From Henriciella marina (lineage in GTDB: Bacteria > Pseudomonadota > Alphaproteobacteria > Caulobacterales > Hyphomonadaceae): DNA of 64,000 nt. The position numbers were made by a program, and so were the translations under genes. The stretch is taken from assembly GCF_027213945.1 (NCBI RefSeq), contig NZ_JAPWGW010000003.1, positions 124,001 to 188,000 on the forward strand, read 5' to 3'. Below the pieces are notes generated by a model, which did no database searches, was not told the origin of the DNA, and saw only the letters and a list, made by a program, of their open reading frames with translations. Positions 34,982 to 44,342 of the stretch are shown here, one piece after another; position 1 is the first letter of the stretch; each line of letters starts with the position of its first letter.

Positions 34982-35446
34982 ATGCTGAGCCGCCTGCGCC
35001 TTGCCTGCCTGACTGTTTCCTTGCTTGCACTGGGGCCAAACGCCACTGCGCAAGCTGCAGCGGAAAGCGACCCCGGCGACGTGCTCGGCAACTGGACCTT
35101 CCAGACCAAGCCCTACCGTGACGGTCAGTGCATCATGTCAGGCACGGCCCGTCTGACCCCTCATCCGGACGAAGGCGTCTATAATTGCGAGCTGACGGCC
35201 GTGGAGGTCTGCTCCATGTGGGGCCGGTCCGTAGTCGTACAGAGCTGCAAGGCGCGCCGGTTCAATGAGCAGGTCTCGATCCGCTCCGAAATCGAACAGT
35301 TCGTGGAGTCCAAGGCCGAAGGGCTCGTTTATGTCCCAGACAACTTCGCACTGACAGTTCAGGATGGCCGCCGCATGTACGGATCGCTTGTCTCTGCGGC
35401 CACTGCGCCGGTTGAGTTTATCCGCGCCGAGGAAGGCATTTCATGA
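34982..35446 (+). CDS. Secreted hypothetical protein, first of two paralogues in the nad operon
   Basis: The 154-residue product has a signal peptide ending near NATAQA. The mature domain has the pattern GNWTF, C..SGTARLTP, YNCELTA..VC, VVQSCKA, SIRSEIEQF, VYVPDNFAL and a C-terminal EGIS. Its paralogue at 35443 repeats all of these, including four cysteines. It resembles a small lipocalin-like or Inh-like beta barrel by strand pattern only. Not recognised as a named family. Its stop overlaps the next start (ATGA). Confidence 0.75.
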   Translation: MLSRLRLACLTVSLLALGPNATAQAAAESDPGDVLGNWTFQTKPYRDGQCIMSGTARLTPHPDEGVYNCELTAVEVCSMWGRSVVVQSCKARRFNEQVSIRSEIEQFVESKAEGLVYVPDNFALTVQDGRRMYGSLVSAATAPVEFIRAEEGIS

Positions 35447-35901
35447 TCCGCGCCCGCGCCGCGCTCCTCACTGGCGCACTTGCGCTGGTTGCAGGTCCAT
35501 CTGCCCTCGGGCAGGAAGACACCCCGCCCGCTGACCCCGTTCTGGCCGGAACATGGGTATTTGAAGCCGATCTCAACGAAGCCTGCACCTTCGATGGCCA
35601 GGCCCGCCTCATGCCGACGGAAACCAAAGGCGAATATGGCTGTGAGCTGACCGCCCGTCAGGATTGCCCTGCCATCGATGTCACCTATGTCGTCGAACAG
35701 AGCTGCCGCGCCAGCGTTGAGGAGGATGTACTGACTGTGCGTTCCGAGATCCGTAACTTCCTGCAGGGCGAACCATCCGCCTTCTACACGCCGGACAATT
35801 TCCAGCTTCGCATCGAGTCGAAGTCCCGCATGGACGGCGTGCTTGTTGGCGCCGATATCTACCCCGCCGTCTGGCAGCGCGCCGACGGGGCCATTTCCTG
35901 A
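35443..35901 (+). CDS. Secreted hypothetical protein, second paralogue in the nad operon
   Basis: The 152-residue product has a signal peptide ending near SALGQ. Equivalent motifs to the upstream gene: GTWVF, CTFDGQARLMP, YGCELTA..DC, VVEQSCRA, TVRSEIRNF, FYTPDNFQL and final GAIS. The pair clearly arose by tandem duplication. It lies 20 bases before nadB. A link to NAD metabolism is not obvious from sequence; the shared operon is the only hint. Confidence 0.75.
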   Translation: MIRARAALLTGALALVAGPSALGQEDTPPADPVLAGTWVFEADLNEACTFDGQARLMPTETKGEYGCELTARQDCPAIDVTYVVEQSCRASVEEDVLTVRSEIRNFLQGEPSAFYTPDNFQLRIESKSRMDGVLVGADIYPAVWQRADGAIS

Positions 35902-35921
35902 GCCGCCGGGGACGCAAGACC

Positions 35922-37466
35922 ATGACGCACACCCGATTACTGAAAGCCGGTCCACCGGCTGGCGACCGTGATATCCTGATCGTTGGCGCTGGCCTCGCAG
36001 GGCTTTTTCTTGCGTTGCGCCTTGCCCCCCGCACATGCACCGTCATTGCACCCGCGCCACTTGGTGAAGCGGCCTCATCGGCCTGGGCACAGGGCGGGCT
36101 CGCCGCTGCACTCGATCCGCTTGATACCGCCGACGCCCATGCCCGCGATACGGTCGCAGCCGGATCCGGCCTGGTCGATCCGGTCATAGCGCAGCTCATC
36201 GCGGAAGAAGGCCCCGCCCGCGTTCTTGATCTCATTGAACTTGGCGTCCCGTTTGACCGCACGCCAGAGGGCGCGCTGTCGCTCTCGCTAGAAGCGGCAC
36301 ATTCTGTCCCGCGCGTTGCCCGCGTTGCTGGCGACCTTGCCGGCAAGGCCATCATGGGCGCGTTGACCACGGCCGTTCAGGCGAGCAGCCACATCAACCT
36401 CGTTGAGCCTTACCGCGCCGTAGGCCTTCTTCAGGATGACAATGGACGCGTCGCCGGAGTTATCGCGCGTAACGCCAAGGGCGGGCTCGCCCCTATGACC
36501 GCCCGCGAAACTGTCTTCTGCACGGGTGGATCGGGCGGTCTGTTCCGCGTCACCACCAACCCACCTGAATCGCGCGGTGACGCCCTCGCCATGGCCTGGA
36601 ATGCAGGCGCGCTTGTCGCCGATACTGAATTCGTCCAGTTCCACCCCACCGCCATGGATGTCGGCCTCGACCCGGCGCCGCTCGCCACCGAAGCCCTGCG
36701 CGGTGAAGGCGCAGTACTGCGCGATGGTAAAGGTGAGCTGTTCATGGCCCGCTACCATGAGAAGGCAGAGCTCGCGCCTCGCGATGAAGTCGCGCGCGCC
36801 ATCGACAGCGAAATCAAGGCTGGCCGCGGCGCGTTCCTAGATGCGACCGTAGCCGTCGGCGATGATTTTCCAGCCCATTTCCCGACCGTGTTCGCTGCCT
36901 GCATGGCCGCGGGTATCGATCCACGTGAGGCCCCGATCCCGGTCGCGCCTGCCGCGCACTACCATATGGGCGGCGTCGTCTCCTCCACCTGGGGCCGGTC
37001 TTCGCTGGAAGGTCTTTCTGTCTGTGGGGAGTGCGCCTCGACCGGCGCCCATGGCGCAAACCGGCTGGCGTCGAACTCCCTTCTCGAGGCCGTCGTTTTC
37101 GCCGCCCGGATTGCCGAACGCCTGACCAGCAGTGAGCTTGGCAATCCTGAACACTCGCGCGCCGAAGTTCCCAACGAGCTTGCCCCCGATGACCTTCTCT
37201 CACTTCGCCGCGCCATGGCGTCGAAGTGCGGCGTGGTTCGCAATGGCAAGGACCTTCAGGACCTCGTCTACATGATCGATGAGCAGATCGAGGCACACGG
37301 CCCCGTTCATGCCCTTCAGGCCTCTCGGCTTATCGCGTCCGCCGCGCTCGCCCGCGAAGAAAGCCGCGGCGGCCACTTCCGGCGTGACTTCCCCGATGCT
37401 GGGCCTGTCGCCTCCCGCTCTTTCCTGGAAACGCCTTCGCGCACAACTGCAAAGGAGGCTGTCTGA
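35922..37466 (+). CDS. nadB: L-aspartate oxidase
   Basis: The 514-residue flavoenzyme oxidises aspartate to iminoaspartate for NadA. The FAD motif GAGLAGLFLALRL is near residue 22. Also visible are SSAWAQGGLAAAL, the active-site HPTAMDVG region, YHMGGV and CASTGAHGANRLASNSLLE. The stop overlaps the nadC start by one base (TGATG). Confidence 0.97.
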   Translation: MTHTRLLKAGPPAGDRDILIVGAGLAGLFLALRLAPRTCTVIAPAPLGEAASSAWAQGGLAAALDPLDTADAHARDTVAAGSGLVDPVIAQLIAEEGPARVLDLIELGVPFDRTPEGALSLSLEAAHSVPRVARVAGDLAGKAIMGALTTAVQASSHINLVEPYRAVGLLQDDNGRVAGVIARNAKGGLAPMTARETVFCTGGSGGLFRVTTNPPESRGDALAMAWNAGALVADTEFVQFHPTAMDVGLDPAPLATEALRGEGAVLRDGKGELFMARYHEKAELAPRDEVARAIDSEIKAGRGAFLDATVAVGDDFPAHFPTVFAACMAAGIDPREAPIPVAPAAHYHMGGVVSSTWGRSSLEGLSVCGECASTGAHGANRLASNSLLEAVVFAARIAERLTSSELGNPEHSRAEVPNELAPDDLLSLRRAMASKCGVVRNGKDLQDLVYMIDEQIEAHGPVHALQASRLIASAALAREESRGGHFRRDFPDAGPVASRSFLETPSRTTAKEAV

Positions 37467-38317
37467 TGCCTGTCCCTCCCCCACTTCCAGACCTCGTGCT
37501 GGATTCGATCGTCCGGCTCGCCCTGACTGAAGATCTCGGACGGGCCGGTGACCTCACCACGGACGCGACCATCGCCCCCGGCACAGAGATGAGCGCGCAG
37601 ATCCGCGCGCGAAAGCCGGGCATTCTCGCCGGCATGGACGCCGCCGCATATGCGCTGAAACTGGTGGACCCGTCAGTGTCGCTCGATATCTCGATCCATG
37701 ATGGCGGCAAGCTTGAGCCTGGTGCTGTTATTGCGACTCTGTCGGGATCAGCCCGCTCCATCCTGACAGCAGAGCGGACCATGCTGAACTTCCTCGGCCG
37801 CCTTTCCGGCATTGCGACGCTGACCGGGACATTCGTTGCAAAAGTTGCCGGCACCAATGCCACGATCGTCTGCACGCGCAAGACCACGCCCGGTCACCGC
37901 GCGGTTGAGAAGCGCGCCGTGCGCTGCGGTGGTGGTACGTCTCATCGCTATGGTCTCGACGACGCAATCCTGATCAAGGACAACCATATCGCCGCTTGCG
38001 GCTCGATCCCTGAAGCGCTGAAGCGCGCGCACGCCTATGCAGGCCATCTGCGCATGATCGAGATCGAAGTCGATACGCTCGCCCAGCTTGAGGAGGCCCT
38101 GCCCCACAAGCCGCATGCGGTCCTCCTGGACAATATGGACAATGAAACACTCCGCAAGGCCGTCGCCATGATTGATGGGGCCTGCAAGGCCGAAGCCTCC
38201 GGCGGGGTCAACCTCGATACGGTCGCCGCTATCGCAGAAACCGGGGTCGACTATATTTCCGTCGGCGCGCTCACTCACTCTGCGTCAAACCTTGACGTGG
38301 GCCTCGACGTCGCTTGA
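37466..38317 (+). CDS. nadC: Nicotinate-nucleotide pyrophosphorylase (quinolinate phosphoribosyltransferase)
   Basis: The 283-residue enzyme converts quinolinate and PRPP to nicotinate mononucleotide. Signatures are ALTEDLGRAGDLTTDA, ERTMLNFLGRLSGIAT, CTRKTTPGHRAVEK, GGGTSHRYGLDDAILIKDNH and SVGALTHS. It completes the de novo quinolinate branch encoded in this operon. Confidence 0.97.
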   Translation: MPVPPPLPDLVLDSIVRLALTEDLGRAGDLTTDATIAPGTEMSAQIRARKPGILAGMDAAAYALKLVDPSVSLDISIHDGGKLEPGAVIATLSGSARSILTAERTMLNFLGRLSGIATLTGTFVAKVAGTNATIVCTRKTTPGHRAVEKRAVRCGGGTSHRYGLDDAILIKDNHIAACGSIPEALKRAHAYAGHLRMIEIEVDTLAQLEEALPHKPHAVLLDNMDNETLRKAVAMIDGACKAEASGGVNLDTVAAIAETGVDYISVGALTHSASNLDVGLDVA

Positions 38318-38378
38318 AGGTGCGCCCTGCTAAAACGGCCCATAACTGAAGTGGGGCGGAACCGGAGGAAGTTCACCG

Positions 38379-39188
38379 ATGCCCAAAGCAGCAGGCCGCA
38401 AGAGTATCTTTATAACGGGCGCCGCATCCGGCATCGGCAAGGCAACGGCAAAGCTGTTTGCCGACCGCAGCTGGTTTGTCGGCCTGTACGATATCGACCA
38501 GACTGGCCTCAAAGCCATCGCCGAGGAAATCGGAGAGGACAATTGTGTCTGGAAGAAGCTGGACGTGCGATCCCGCGAAGACTGGACCGCTGGTATGGAG
38601 CACTTTTCAGAGGCCACAGGCGGCAAGCTGGACGTGCTGTTCAACAATGCTGGTATTGCGCGTCATGGCTGGTTCGAGACCGTTCCCGGTGAAGACAATG
38701 ACCTCATGGTCGATATCAACGTCAAAGGCGTGCTGAACGGCGTTGGCGCTGCCCTGCCCCTGCTCCGCAACACACCGGGCGCGCGCATCGTCAACACGGC
38801 GTCTGCGGCGGGCGTCGTCGGCGGGCCGCAAATGGCTGTCTATTCAGCGACCAAGTTCGCCGTTCGCGGCCTGACTGAAGCGCTGGATGTCGAGTTTTCG
38901 AATATCGGTATTCGAGTCACGAGCCTCATGCCATGGCTGATCGATACGCCGATCCTCGACATGTTCTCTGGCGACCGGTCGAACGCGAAGATAAGCGATG
39001 AGCTGCGTGAGCAGGGCCAGGATGTCTATCCGGTCGAGCTTGCTGCTGAGCGCGCCTGGGACGCGGCCCATGGCGAAGAAGTTCACTATATGGCCGGCAA
39101 GCGCGCGCAACAGGTGAGGTTCGCCCAACGGTTCATTCCCGGACGCCTGCGTCGTCAATTGATGAAAAACCTCCCGGCGCGCGACTAG
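38379..39188 (+). CDS. SDR-family oxidoreductase
   Basis: The 269-residue protein has the classical short-chain dehydrogenase motifs: TGAASGIGKA (cofactor binding), NNAGI, the catalytic Ser in NTASAA and YSATK (Tyr-x-x-x-Lys). The Asp after the second strand (YDID) points to NAD(H) preference. Substrate unknown. It starts 61 bases after nadC and may be read from the nad promoter or its own. Confidence 0.9.
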   Translation: MPKAAGRKSIFITGAASGIGKATAKLFADRSWFVGLYDIDQTGLKAIAEEIGEDNCVWKKLDVRSREDWTAGMEHFSEATGGKLDVLFNNAGIARHGWFETVPGEDNDLMVDINVKGVLNGVGAALPLLRNTPGARIVNTASAAGVVGGPQMAVYSATKFAVRGLTEALDVEFSNIGIRVTSLMPWLIDTPILDMFSGDRSNAKISDELREQGQDVYPVELAAERAWDAAHGEEVHYMAGKRAQQVRFAQRFIPGRLRRQLMKNLPARD

Positions 39189-39197
39189 GCTTGCCGC

Positions 39198-39857
39198 CTA
39201 GTCTTTCACGCGGGCGATGGCGAGACCGTCATGGCCCTTGATGCCGACCTGCTGGAGCACGATCGCCTCAAGATCGGGGTCGCTGGCAAGCGCCTGGTTG
39301 AACGCCGCTGCACCGATGGCATTCGGGTCGACCTGTGACGGCTCGAGGACTGCGCCTTCGCGCACGACATTATCGGCGACGATCAGGCCGCCCTTCCGCA
39401 ACAGGCGTTTGGCCTGTTTCAGATAGGCAGGATAACCGTCCTTGTTGGCATCAAGGAAGACAAGATCGAAGCTTGGCTCCAGCGCGCGCATTTCATCGAG
39501 GCCGCGCCCTTCGACAATCTCGACCTTTTCCGACAGGCCCGCATCCTTAACCGTCTCACGCGCGACGGAAACATGGGCCGCATCAAGCTCAACCGAGATC
39601 AGCTCACCATCCTTTGGCAGGGCGCGCCCAAGCCAGACGGTCGAATAGCCGCCCAGCGTGCCAATCTCCAGAATGCGTTTCGCGCCGATCATCTTTGCCA
39701 GAAGATATATCAGCTTGCCTTGGCCTGATGAGACCTGGATCTCCGGCAACCCGGCTTTCTGCGCACGCTCGACAGCACGCGACAGAATTTCATCATCCGC
39801 GGCAAAAAGGCTGTTGATATAGGTGTCTACGGCTTCGAAAAGCTGGGTCGCGGACAT
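39198..39857 (-). CDS. O-methyltransferase (CCoAOMT/COMT-like family)
   Basis: The 219-residue protein has the SAM-binding motif EIGTLGGYSTVWLG, then the acidic SVELDAAH and the metal-linked FLDANKDGYPAY and VADNVVREG. It belongs to the cation-dependent O-methyltransferase family, whose bacterial members act on catechol-like or other small molecules. It is immediately downstream of a cell-wall hydrolase gene on the same strand (9-base gap). Confidence 0.9.
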   Translation of the reverse strand: MSATQLFEAVDTYINSLFAADDEILSRAVERAQKAGLPEIQVSSGQGKLIYLLAKMIGAKRILEIGTLGGYSTVWLGRALPKDGELISVELDAAHVSVARETVKDAGLSEKVEIVEGRGLDEMRALEPSFDLVFLDANKDGYPAYLKQAKRLLRKGGLIVADNVVREGAVLEPSQVDPNAIGAAAFNQALASDPDLEAIVLQQVGIKGHDGLAIARVKD

Positions 39858-39866
39858 ATGGGTCCT

Positions 39867-40862
39867 TTATGGAGCCGGGCTGAGGACGTTCAGCGACTGT
39901 GCGTTGAGGTCCTGCGTCGTGGTCGACGTGTCGATCGTCATGATGGTCGCGTCGGCGCCGCCCTCTTCCGTCCGTGCCATGGCAAGGCGTGCGCGCTCTG
40001 CCGCTTTCGCACTCGCCCATTCGGCGCCTCGCGGGAAACGATAGAAAATGTGGGTACCAATACGCGAAGTGCGGATCAGACCCGAATTCCAGACCGGGTT
40101 CACATAGGTTGCGTGATAGTGCGTCGCGCCGCCCGTACGTGGCTCATCGAGGTCGAGATAGACATGCGCGGCGATGGACTTTGCCGCTTCCCAGCGTGAG
40201 CCGCGCGGCGTGCGCGCCATGGCGCCATCGCAGGTGAAGGTGAACTGGCAGCCCGTTGTGCGGGTTGCGCCCTGATAGACGACGCCGCAAGCCGAGTTCG
40301 GATAGCGGTGATCGCGCACGCGGTTCATGATCACTTCAGCGACAGCGATCTGGCCCTGCGTGGATTCCGAGCGGGCCTCATAATAGACGGCCTCTGCGAG
40401 ACACTTCATCTGCGCGCTCATTTCTTCTGCGCGCTTGAGGTGTGCTGGCTCAAAGCTCTTCATTCCGGCGAGGACAGCCGCATCGCGCTCTAGCGCGCCA
40501 TAGCGGTTAGTCGCAGAGTCAGGGTCGCGCTCGAGTGAATATTCGACATTGCGCAGCCATTCATGCTGCATCACGGCTGGCGCGGCCGGGTCAGCGCGAA
40601 CCGCATCACCCGCATCCTTAGCCTGGGCAAAGCGCAGCGTCTGCTCACGGAAATCAGCTTCGGCTTCTTTCTGCGTATTGGCAGAAGAAATCGTAGGCAG
40701 CGCGAAGGTCAGGCCGAATGCACAGGCACACACCATCGCCGCGCGAGATACTGCGGAGCGTTGTTCTGCATCGCTCTTTGCAAGCCACCAACGGCGTGCA
40801 CGCGCGCGAAGCGAAGTGTTCGCAATGAATTGCGAACTTTGCTGTCTGGTCCTGAGTGACAT
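39867..40862 (-). CDS. SleB/CwlJ-type cell wall hydrolase
   Basis: The 331-residue protein has an N-terminal membrane/signal segment (about residues 42-60, VCACAFGLTFALPTISSA) and a C-terminal Hydrolase_2 domain. That domain is marked by CLAEAVYYEARSES, AEVIMNRV, CGVVYQG, CQFTFTCDG and GATHYHATYVNP. The Glu in AVYYEAR is the presumed catalytic residue. It cleaves peptidoglycan; in non-sporulating alphaproteobacteria it is a housekeeping wall enzyme. Confidence 0.9.
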   Translation of the reverse strand: MSLRTRQQSSQFIANTSLRARARRWWLAKSDAEQRSAVSRAAMVCACAFGLTFALPTISSANTQKEAEADFREQTLRFAQAKDAGDAVRADPAAPAVMQHEWLRNVEYSLERDPDSATNRYGALERDAAVLAGMKSFEPAHLKRAEEMSAQMKCLAEAVYYEARSESTQGQIAVAEVIMNRVRDHRYPNSACGVVYQGATRTTGCQFTFTCDGAMARTPRGSRWEAAKSIAAHVYLDLDEPRTGGATHYHATYVNPVWNSGLIRTSRIGTHIFYRFPRGAEWASAKAAERARLAMARTEEGGADATIMTIDTSTTTQDLNAQSLNVLSPAP

Positions 40863-41229
40863 TTCTGTCCCCCTGTTAAACCCGGCTCAGTCTTCTATGA
40901 ACGCAGAATTCAGGCCGAATTTGGCCCACACCTGCTGCCTGAGGCCGGTATTTCTTCCGGTTCCGATATTGGACGACGGGCGGCTATATCAACGATATCG
41001 TCGCGGTAAAGACTTACATTTCTGTTATGAATGGAACCTGACCGCATCACGAACCAGGCGCCGTGATTTTCTGTGCCGTGAAATATGCTGGATTATCAGC
41101 ACCTTCCGAAGCGGGCTGACCAAGGCGTGAGCAGGCTGCAAAAAAAGGCATGTTGCCGGGAGAACACAGTTCCCCCGGCTCAGCTTTTAGCGCTCACCTA
41201 CCCGATTTTCGATTCGTTTCAGGCAGGTC
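40863..41229. other. Intergenic region between the wall hydrolase and ppdK genes
   Basis: No gene is seen in these 367 bases. The left part should carry the promoter of the minus-strand hydrolase gene. The right part, just after the ppdK stop, has a hairpin (about 41155-41180, GCCGGGAGA and TCCCCCGGC arms) next to an A run at 41140-41147, an imperfect candidate terminator for ppdK. Confidence 0.4.
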
Positions 41230-43923
41230 TTACTTGTTCAGTGCCGCATGCGCAGCGGCCAGCCGGGCGATCGGCACGCGGTAAGGCGAGCATGATACAT
41301 AGTCGAGACCAAGGCTGTCGCAGAACATGACAGATGCCGGGTCACCGCCATGCTCACCGCAGATGCCGAGCTTGATATCGGGCCGTGTCTTGCGGCCACG
41401 CTCAGCGGCCATCTGGACAAGCTCGCCCACGCCGGTCTGGTCCAGCGTCACGAATGGGTCTTTCTCGTAGATACCCTGCTCTTCATACGCCTTCAGGAAG
41501 CGAGCCGCGTCATCGCGCGAAATGCCCAGCGTCGTCTGCGTTAGGTCATTTGTCCCGAATGAGAAGAAGGCCGCCGATTCCGCGATCTTGCCGGCCTGCA
41601 GACAGGCGCGTGGCAGTTCGATCATCGTGCCGACCAGATACTCAAGCTCTGTGCCCGTCTCGCTGAAGACAGCCTTTGCCGTGGCATCGACCTTGGCCTT
41701 CAGGATGTCGAGCTCCTTCTGCGTCGCGACCAGCGGGATCATCACTTCCGGAACTGGCTTGTAGCCCGTTTCCTTGGCGACCTGGACAGCCGCTTCAAAG
41801 ATGGCACGGGCCTGCATCTCATAGATTTCAGGATAGGTGATACCCAGGCGACAACCGCGGTGACCAAGCATGGGGTTGCTTTCGTGCAGCTCATTCGCCT
41901 GACGCTTCAGCGTATCGACACTGACACCGGCGGACTTGGCGACTTCCGCCATCTCGTCTTCCGAATGCGGCAGGAATTCGTGCAGCGGCGGGTCGAGCAG
42001 GCGGATCGTGCACGGGCGATCTTCCATGATGCGGAAGATCTCTGCGAAGTCGCCGCGCTGCATTGGCAGCAGCTTGGAGAGGGCGGCTTCACGGCCCTTC
42101 TTGTCTTCCGCCAGGATCATGGAGCGCACGACAGGGATACGCTCTGCATCGAAGAACATATGCTCGGTCCGGCAGAGGCCGATGCCTTCGGCGCCGAAAT
42201 TCTTGGCCGTCTCGACGTCTGCTGGCGTTTCGGCATTGGTGCGCACTTTCAGGCGGCGCGCGCGGTCTGCCCATTCCATCAGCTTGCCGAAGTCGCCAGA
42301 CAGGTCCGGCTGGACCATGTCGATCGCGCCGACGAGCACTTCGCCTTCAGCGCCGTCGATGGTGACCACGTCGCCCTTCTTGAACTCGCGTCCGCCAGAG
42401 CGGAATACGCCCTTGGCCGGGTCGATCTGCAGCGTGCCTGCGCCGCAGACACATGGACGGCCCATGCCGCGGGCGACAACGGCTGCGTGCGAGGTCATGC
42501 CACCACGAGAGGTAACGATGGCGCGCGCGGCGTGCATGCCGTGAATGTCTTCCGGGCTGGTCTCGACGCGCATCAGGATGACGTCTTCGCCCTTCTCGGC
42601 GAGTTCTGCCGCCTCGTCGGAATCGAAGACGACCTTGCCGACAGCCGCCCCGGGGCTGGCTGGCAGGCCCTTCACGATGACGTCGCGCTTGGCGTCCGGT
42701 GCGATGGTCGGGTGAAGTAGCTGGTCGAGCTGGCCTGGCATCAGGCGCAGGACGGCTTCTTCCTCATTGATCAGACCTTCGCTGGCCATGTCGACAGCGA
42801 TCTTGAGCGCTGCTGCTGCCGTGCGTTTCCCGTTACGGGTCTGCAGCATGTAGAGCTTGTTGTCCTCGACCGTGAACTCGATGTCCTGCATGTCGCGGTA
42901 GTGGCTTTCCAGCGTGTTGGCGACCTCCACCAGCTCTTCATAGACTTTCGGCATCGCCTCTTCGAGCGGCGCCTCATCAGAGCCCAGCGCATCGGCGCGT
43001 GAGCGTGAGATCGGCGCAGGCGTGCGGATACCGGCAACGACGTCCTCGCCCTGCGCATTGATCAGGAACTCGCCATAGAAAGTCTTCTCGCCGGTGGACG
43101 GGTCGCGGGTGAACGCAACGCCGGTCGCAGACGTGTCGCCCATATTGCCGAACACCATGGACTGGACGTTCACCGCCGTACCCCATTCGGCCGGGATGTC
43201 GTTGAGCTTGCGATAGAGGATCGCGCGGTCATTCATCCAGGAACCGAACACAGCCGTGATCGCGCCCCAGAGCTGTTCCCGTGGATCGTCCGGGAAGGGC
43301 TTGCCAAGCTGCTTCTTCACCGCCGCCTTGTACTGGACAATGATTTCCTTCCAGTCGTCAGCCGTCATTTCAGTGTCGAGCTGATAGTCCTGACGCTCCT
43401 TATAGTCGTCGAGAATGTGCTCGAAGACGTCATGCTTCACGCCGAGGACGACGTTGGAATACATCTGGATGAAGCGGCGGTAGCTGTCATAGGCGAACCG
43501 CTCACCGGCCTTCTTGGCGAGGCCCTGGACGGTGATTTCAGAGAGACCAAGATTGAGGACCGTGTCCATCATGCCCGGCATGGACGCGCGTGCGCCCGAA
43601 CGCACGGAAACGAGGAGCGGATTGTCAGCGTCGCCGAACGACTTGCCGGTTTCTGCCTCGACAGCTTTCAGCGCCGCATCGACTTCCGCATCGAGGCCGC
43701 CCGGATAGGTTTCGCCATTGTCGTAATAGGCGGTGCAGACAGCGGTGGTAATCGTAAAGCCCGGCGGCACAGGCAGGCCAAGCCGTGCCATCTCGGCAAG
43801 GTTGGCGCCTTTGCCACCCAGCAGGTTCTTCATCGAGGTATTGCCGTCTGCCGATCCCCCGCCGAAGGAATAGACCCATTGTTCCTTCGACATTTGCTGA
43901 GCGGTGTCACCCATGACTTTCAT
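41230..43923 (-). CDS. ppdK: Pyruvate, phosphate dikinase
   Basis: The 897-residue enzyme interconverts pyruvate, ATP and phosphate with phosphoenolpyruvate, AMP and pyrophosphate. The N-terminal nucleotide domain has GGKGANLAEM. The phosphohistidine domain carries TSRGGMTSHAAVVARGMG with the catalytic His. The C-terminal PEP domain has LGICGEHGGDPASVMFC with the catalytic Cys region. Full length. Its start overlaps the stop of the small membrane protein gene upstream (ATGA), linking it to glyS. Confidence 0.97.
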   Translation of the reverse strand: MKVMGDTAQQMSKEQWVYSFGGGSADGNTSMKNLLGGKGANLAEMARLGLPVPPGFTITTAVCTAYYDNGETYPGGLDAEVDAALKAVEAETGKSFGDADNPLLVSVRSGARASMPGMMDTVLNLGLSEITVQGLAKKAGERFAYDSYRRFIQMYSNVVLGVKHDVFEHILDDYKERQDYQLDTEMTADDWKEIIVQYKAAVKKQLGKPFPDDPREQLWGAITAVFGSWMNDRAILYRKLNDIPAEWGTAVNVQSMVFGNMGDTSATGVAFTRDPSTGEKTFYGEFLINAQGEDVVAGIRTPAPISRSRADALGSDEAPLEEAMPKVYEELVEVANTLESHYRDMQDIEFTVEDNKLYMLQTRNGKRTAAAALKIAVDMASEGLINEEEAVLRLMPGQLDQLLHPTIAPDAKRDVIVKGLPASPGAAVGKVVFDSDEAAELAEKGEDVILMRVETSPEDIHGMHAARAIVTSRGGMTSHAAVVARGMGRPCVCGAGTLQIDPAKGVFRSGGREFKKGDVVTIDGAEGEVLVGAIDMVQPDLSGDFGKLMEWADRARRLKVRTNAETPADVETAKNFGAEGIGLCRTEHMFFDAERIPVVRSMILAEDKKGREAALSKLLPMQRGDFAEIFRIMEDRPCTIRLLDPPLHEFLPHSEDEMAEVAKSAGVSVDTLKRQANELHESNPMLGHRGCRLGITYPEIYEMQARAIFEAAVQVAKETGYKPVPEVMIPLVATQKELDILKAKVDATAKAVFSETGTELEYLVGTMIELPRACLQAGKIAESAAFFSFGTNDLTQTTLGISRDDAARFLKAYEEQGIYEKDPFVTLDQTGVGELVQMAAERGRKTRPDIKLGICGEHGGDPASVMFCDSLGLDYVSCSPYRVPIARLAAAHAALNK

Positions 43924-44312
43924 TCTCCAGTCTCTGTCCTGCCTGTCTGGCCAGTGGCCAGTCGTGCGGCATCCTCTGTAAGGCGATATCGCCCCGGTTC
44001 AAAGGAAACCAGTAAATTTAACTGCGGTAGTCTCACGCCAAGCGCCTGCGTATCGTCAAGCCTTGCAGGAGTCACGCCGAAGCGTTCCGCAATGTCCGGA
44101 TTCAGACGTTTCTCCCGGATTTCTTTCAACTTGAAGTCTCTTGTGCCGAAACGACTGTGAAGATCAGCCACATAGGCGCGGTCACTGTCTGAAATGACGC
44201 CGGGGCCGCGGCCCTGTGCATCGAATATCGCGCGTGCCTGCCGGGAAGGCATATTGATCAGGCAATAGCCGACAAAGACGATCACGCCGACAATGAAGAC
44301 GATGACGATCAT
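43920..44312 (-). CDS. Small membrane-anchored hypothetical protein between glyS and ppdK
   Basis: The 130-residue product has one N-terminal helix (about residues 2-20, IVIVFIVGVIVFVGYCLI) and a basic soluble part (KLKEIREKRLNPDIAERFG). Not recognised. It lies 30 bases after glyS and overlaps ppdK by four bases, so co-translation with ppdK is likely. Confidence 0.65.
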   Translation of the reverse strand: MIVIVFIVGVIVFVGYCLINMPSRQARAIFDAQGRGPGVISDSDRAYVADLHSRFGTRDFKLKEIREKRLNPDIAERFGVTPARLDDTQALGVRLPQLNLLVSFEPGRYRLTEDAARLATGQTGRTETGE

Positions 44313-44342
44313 GGCACCCTTGCGACCTTCTGCCTCTCTGGA

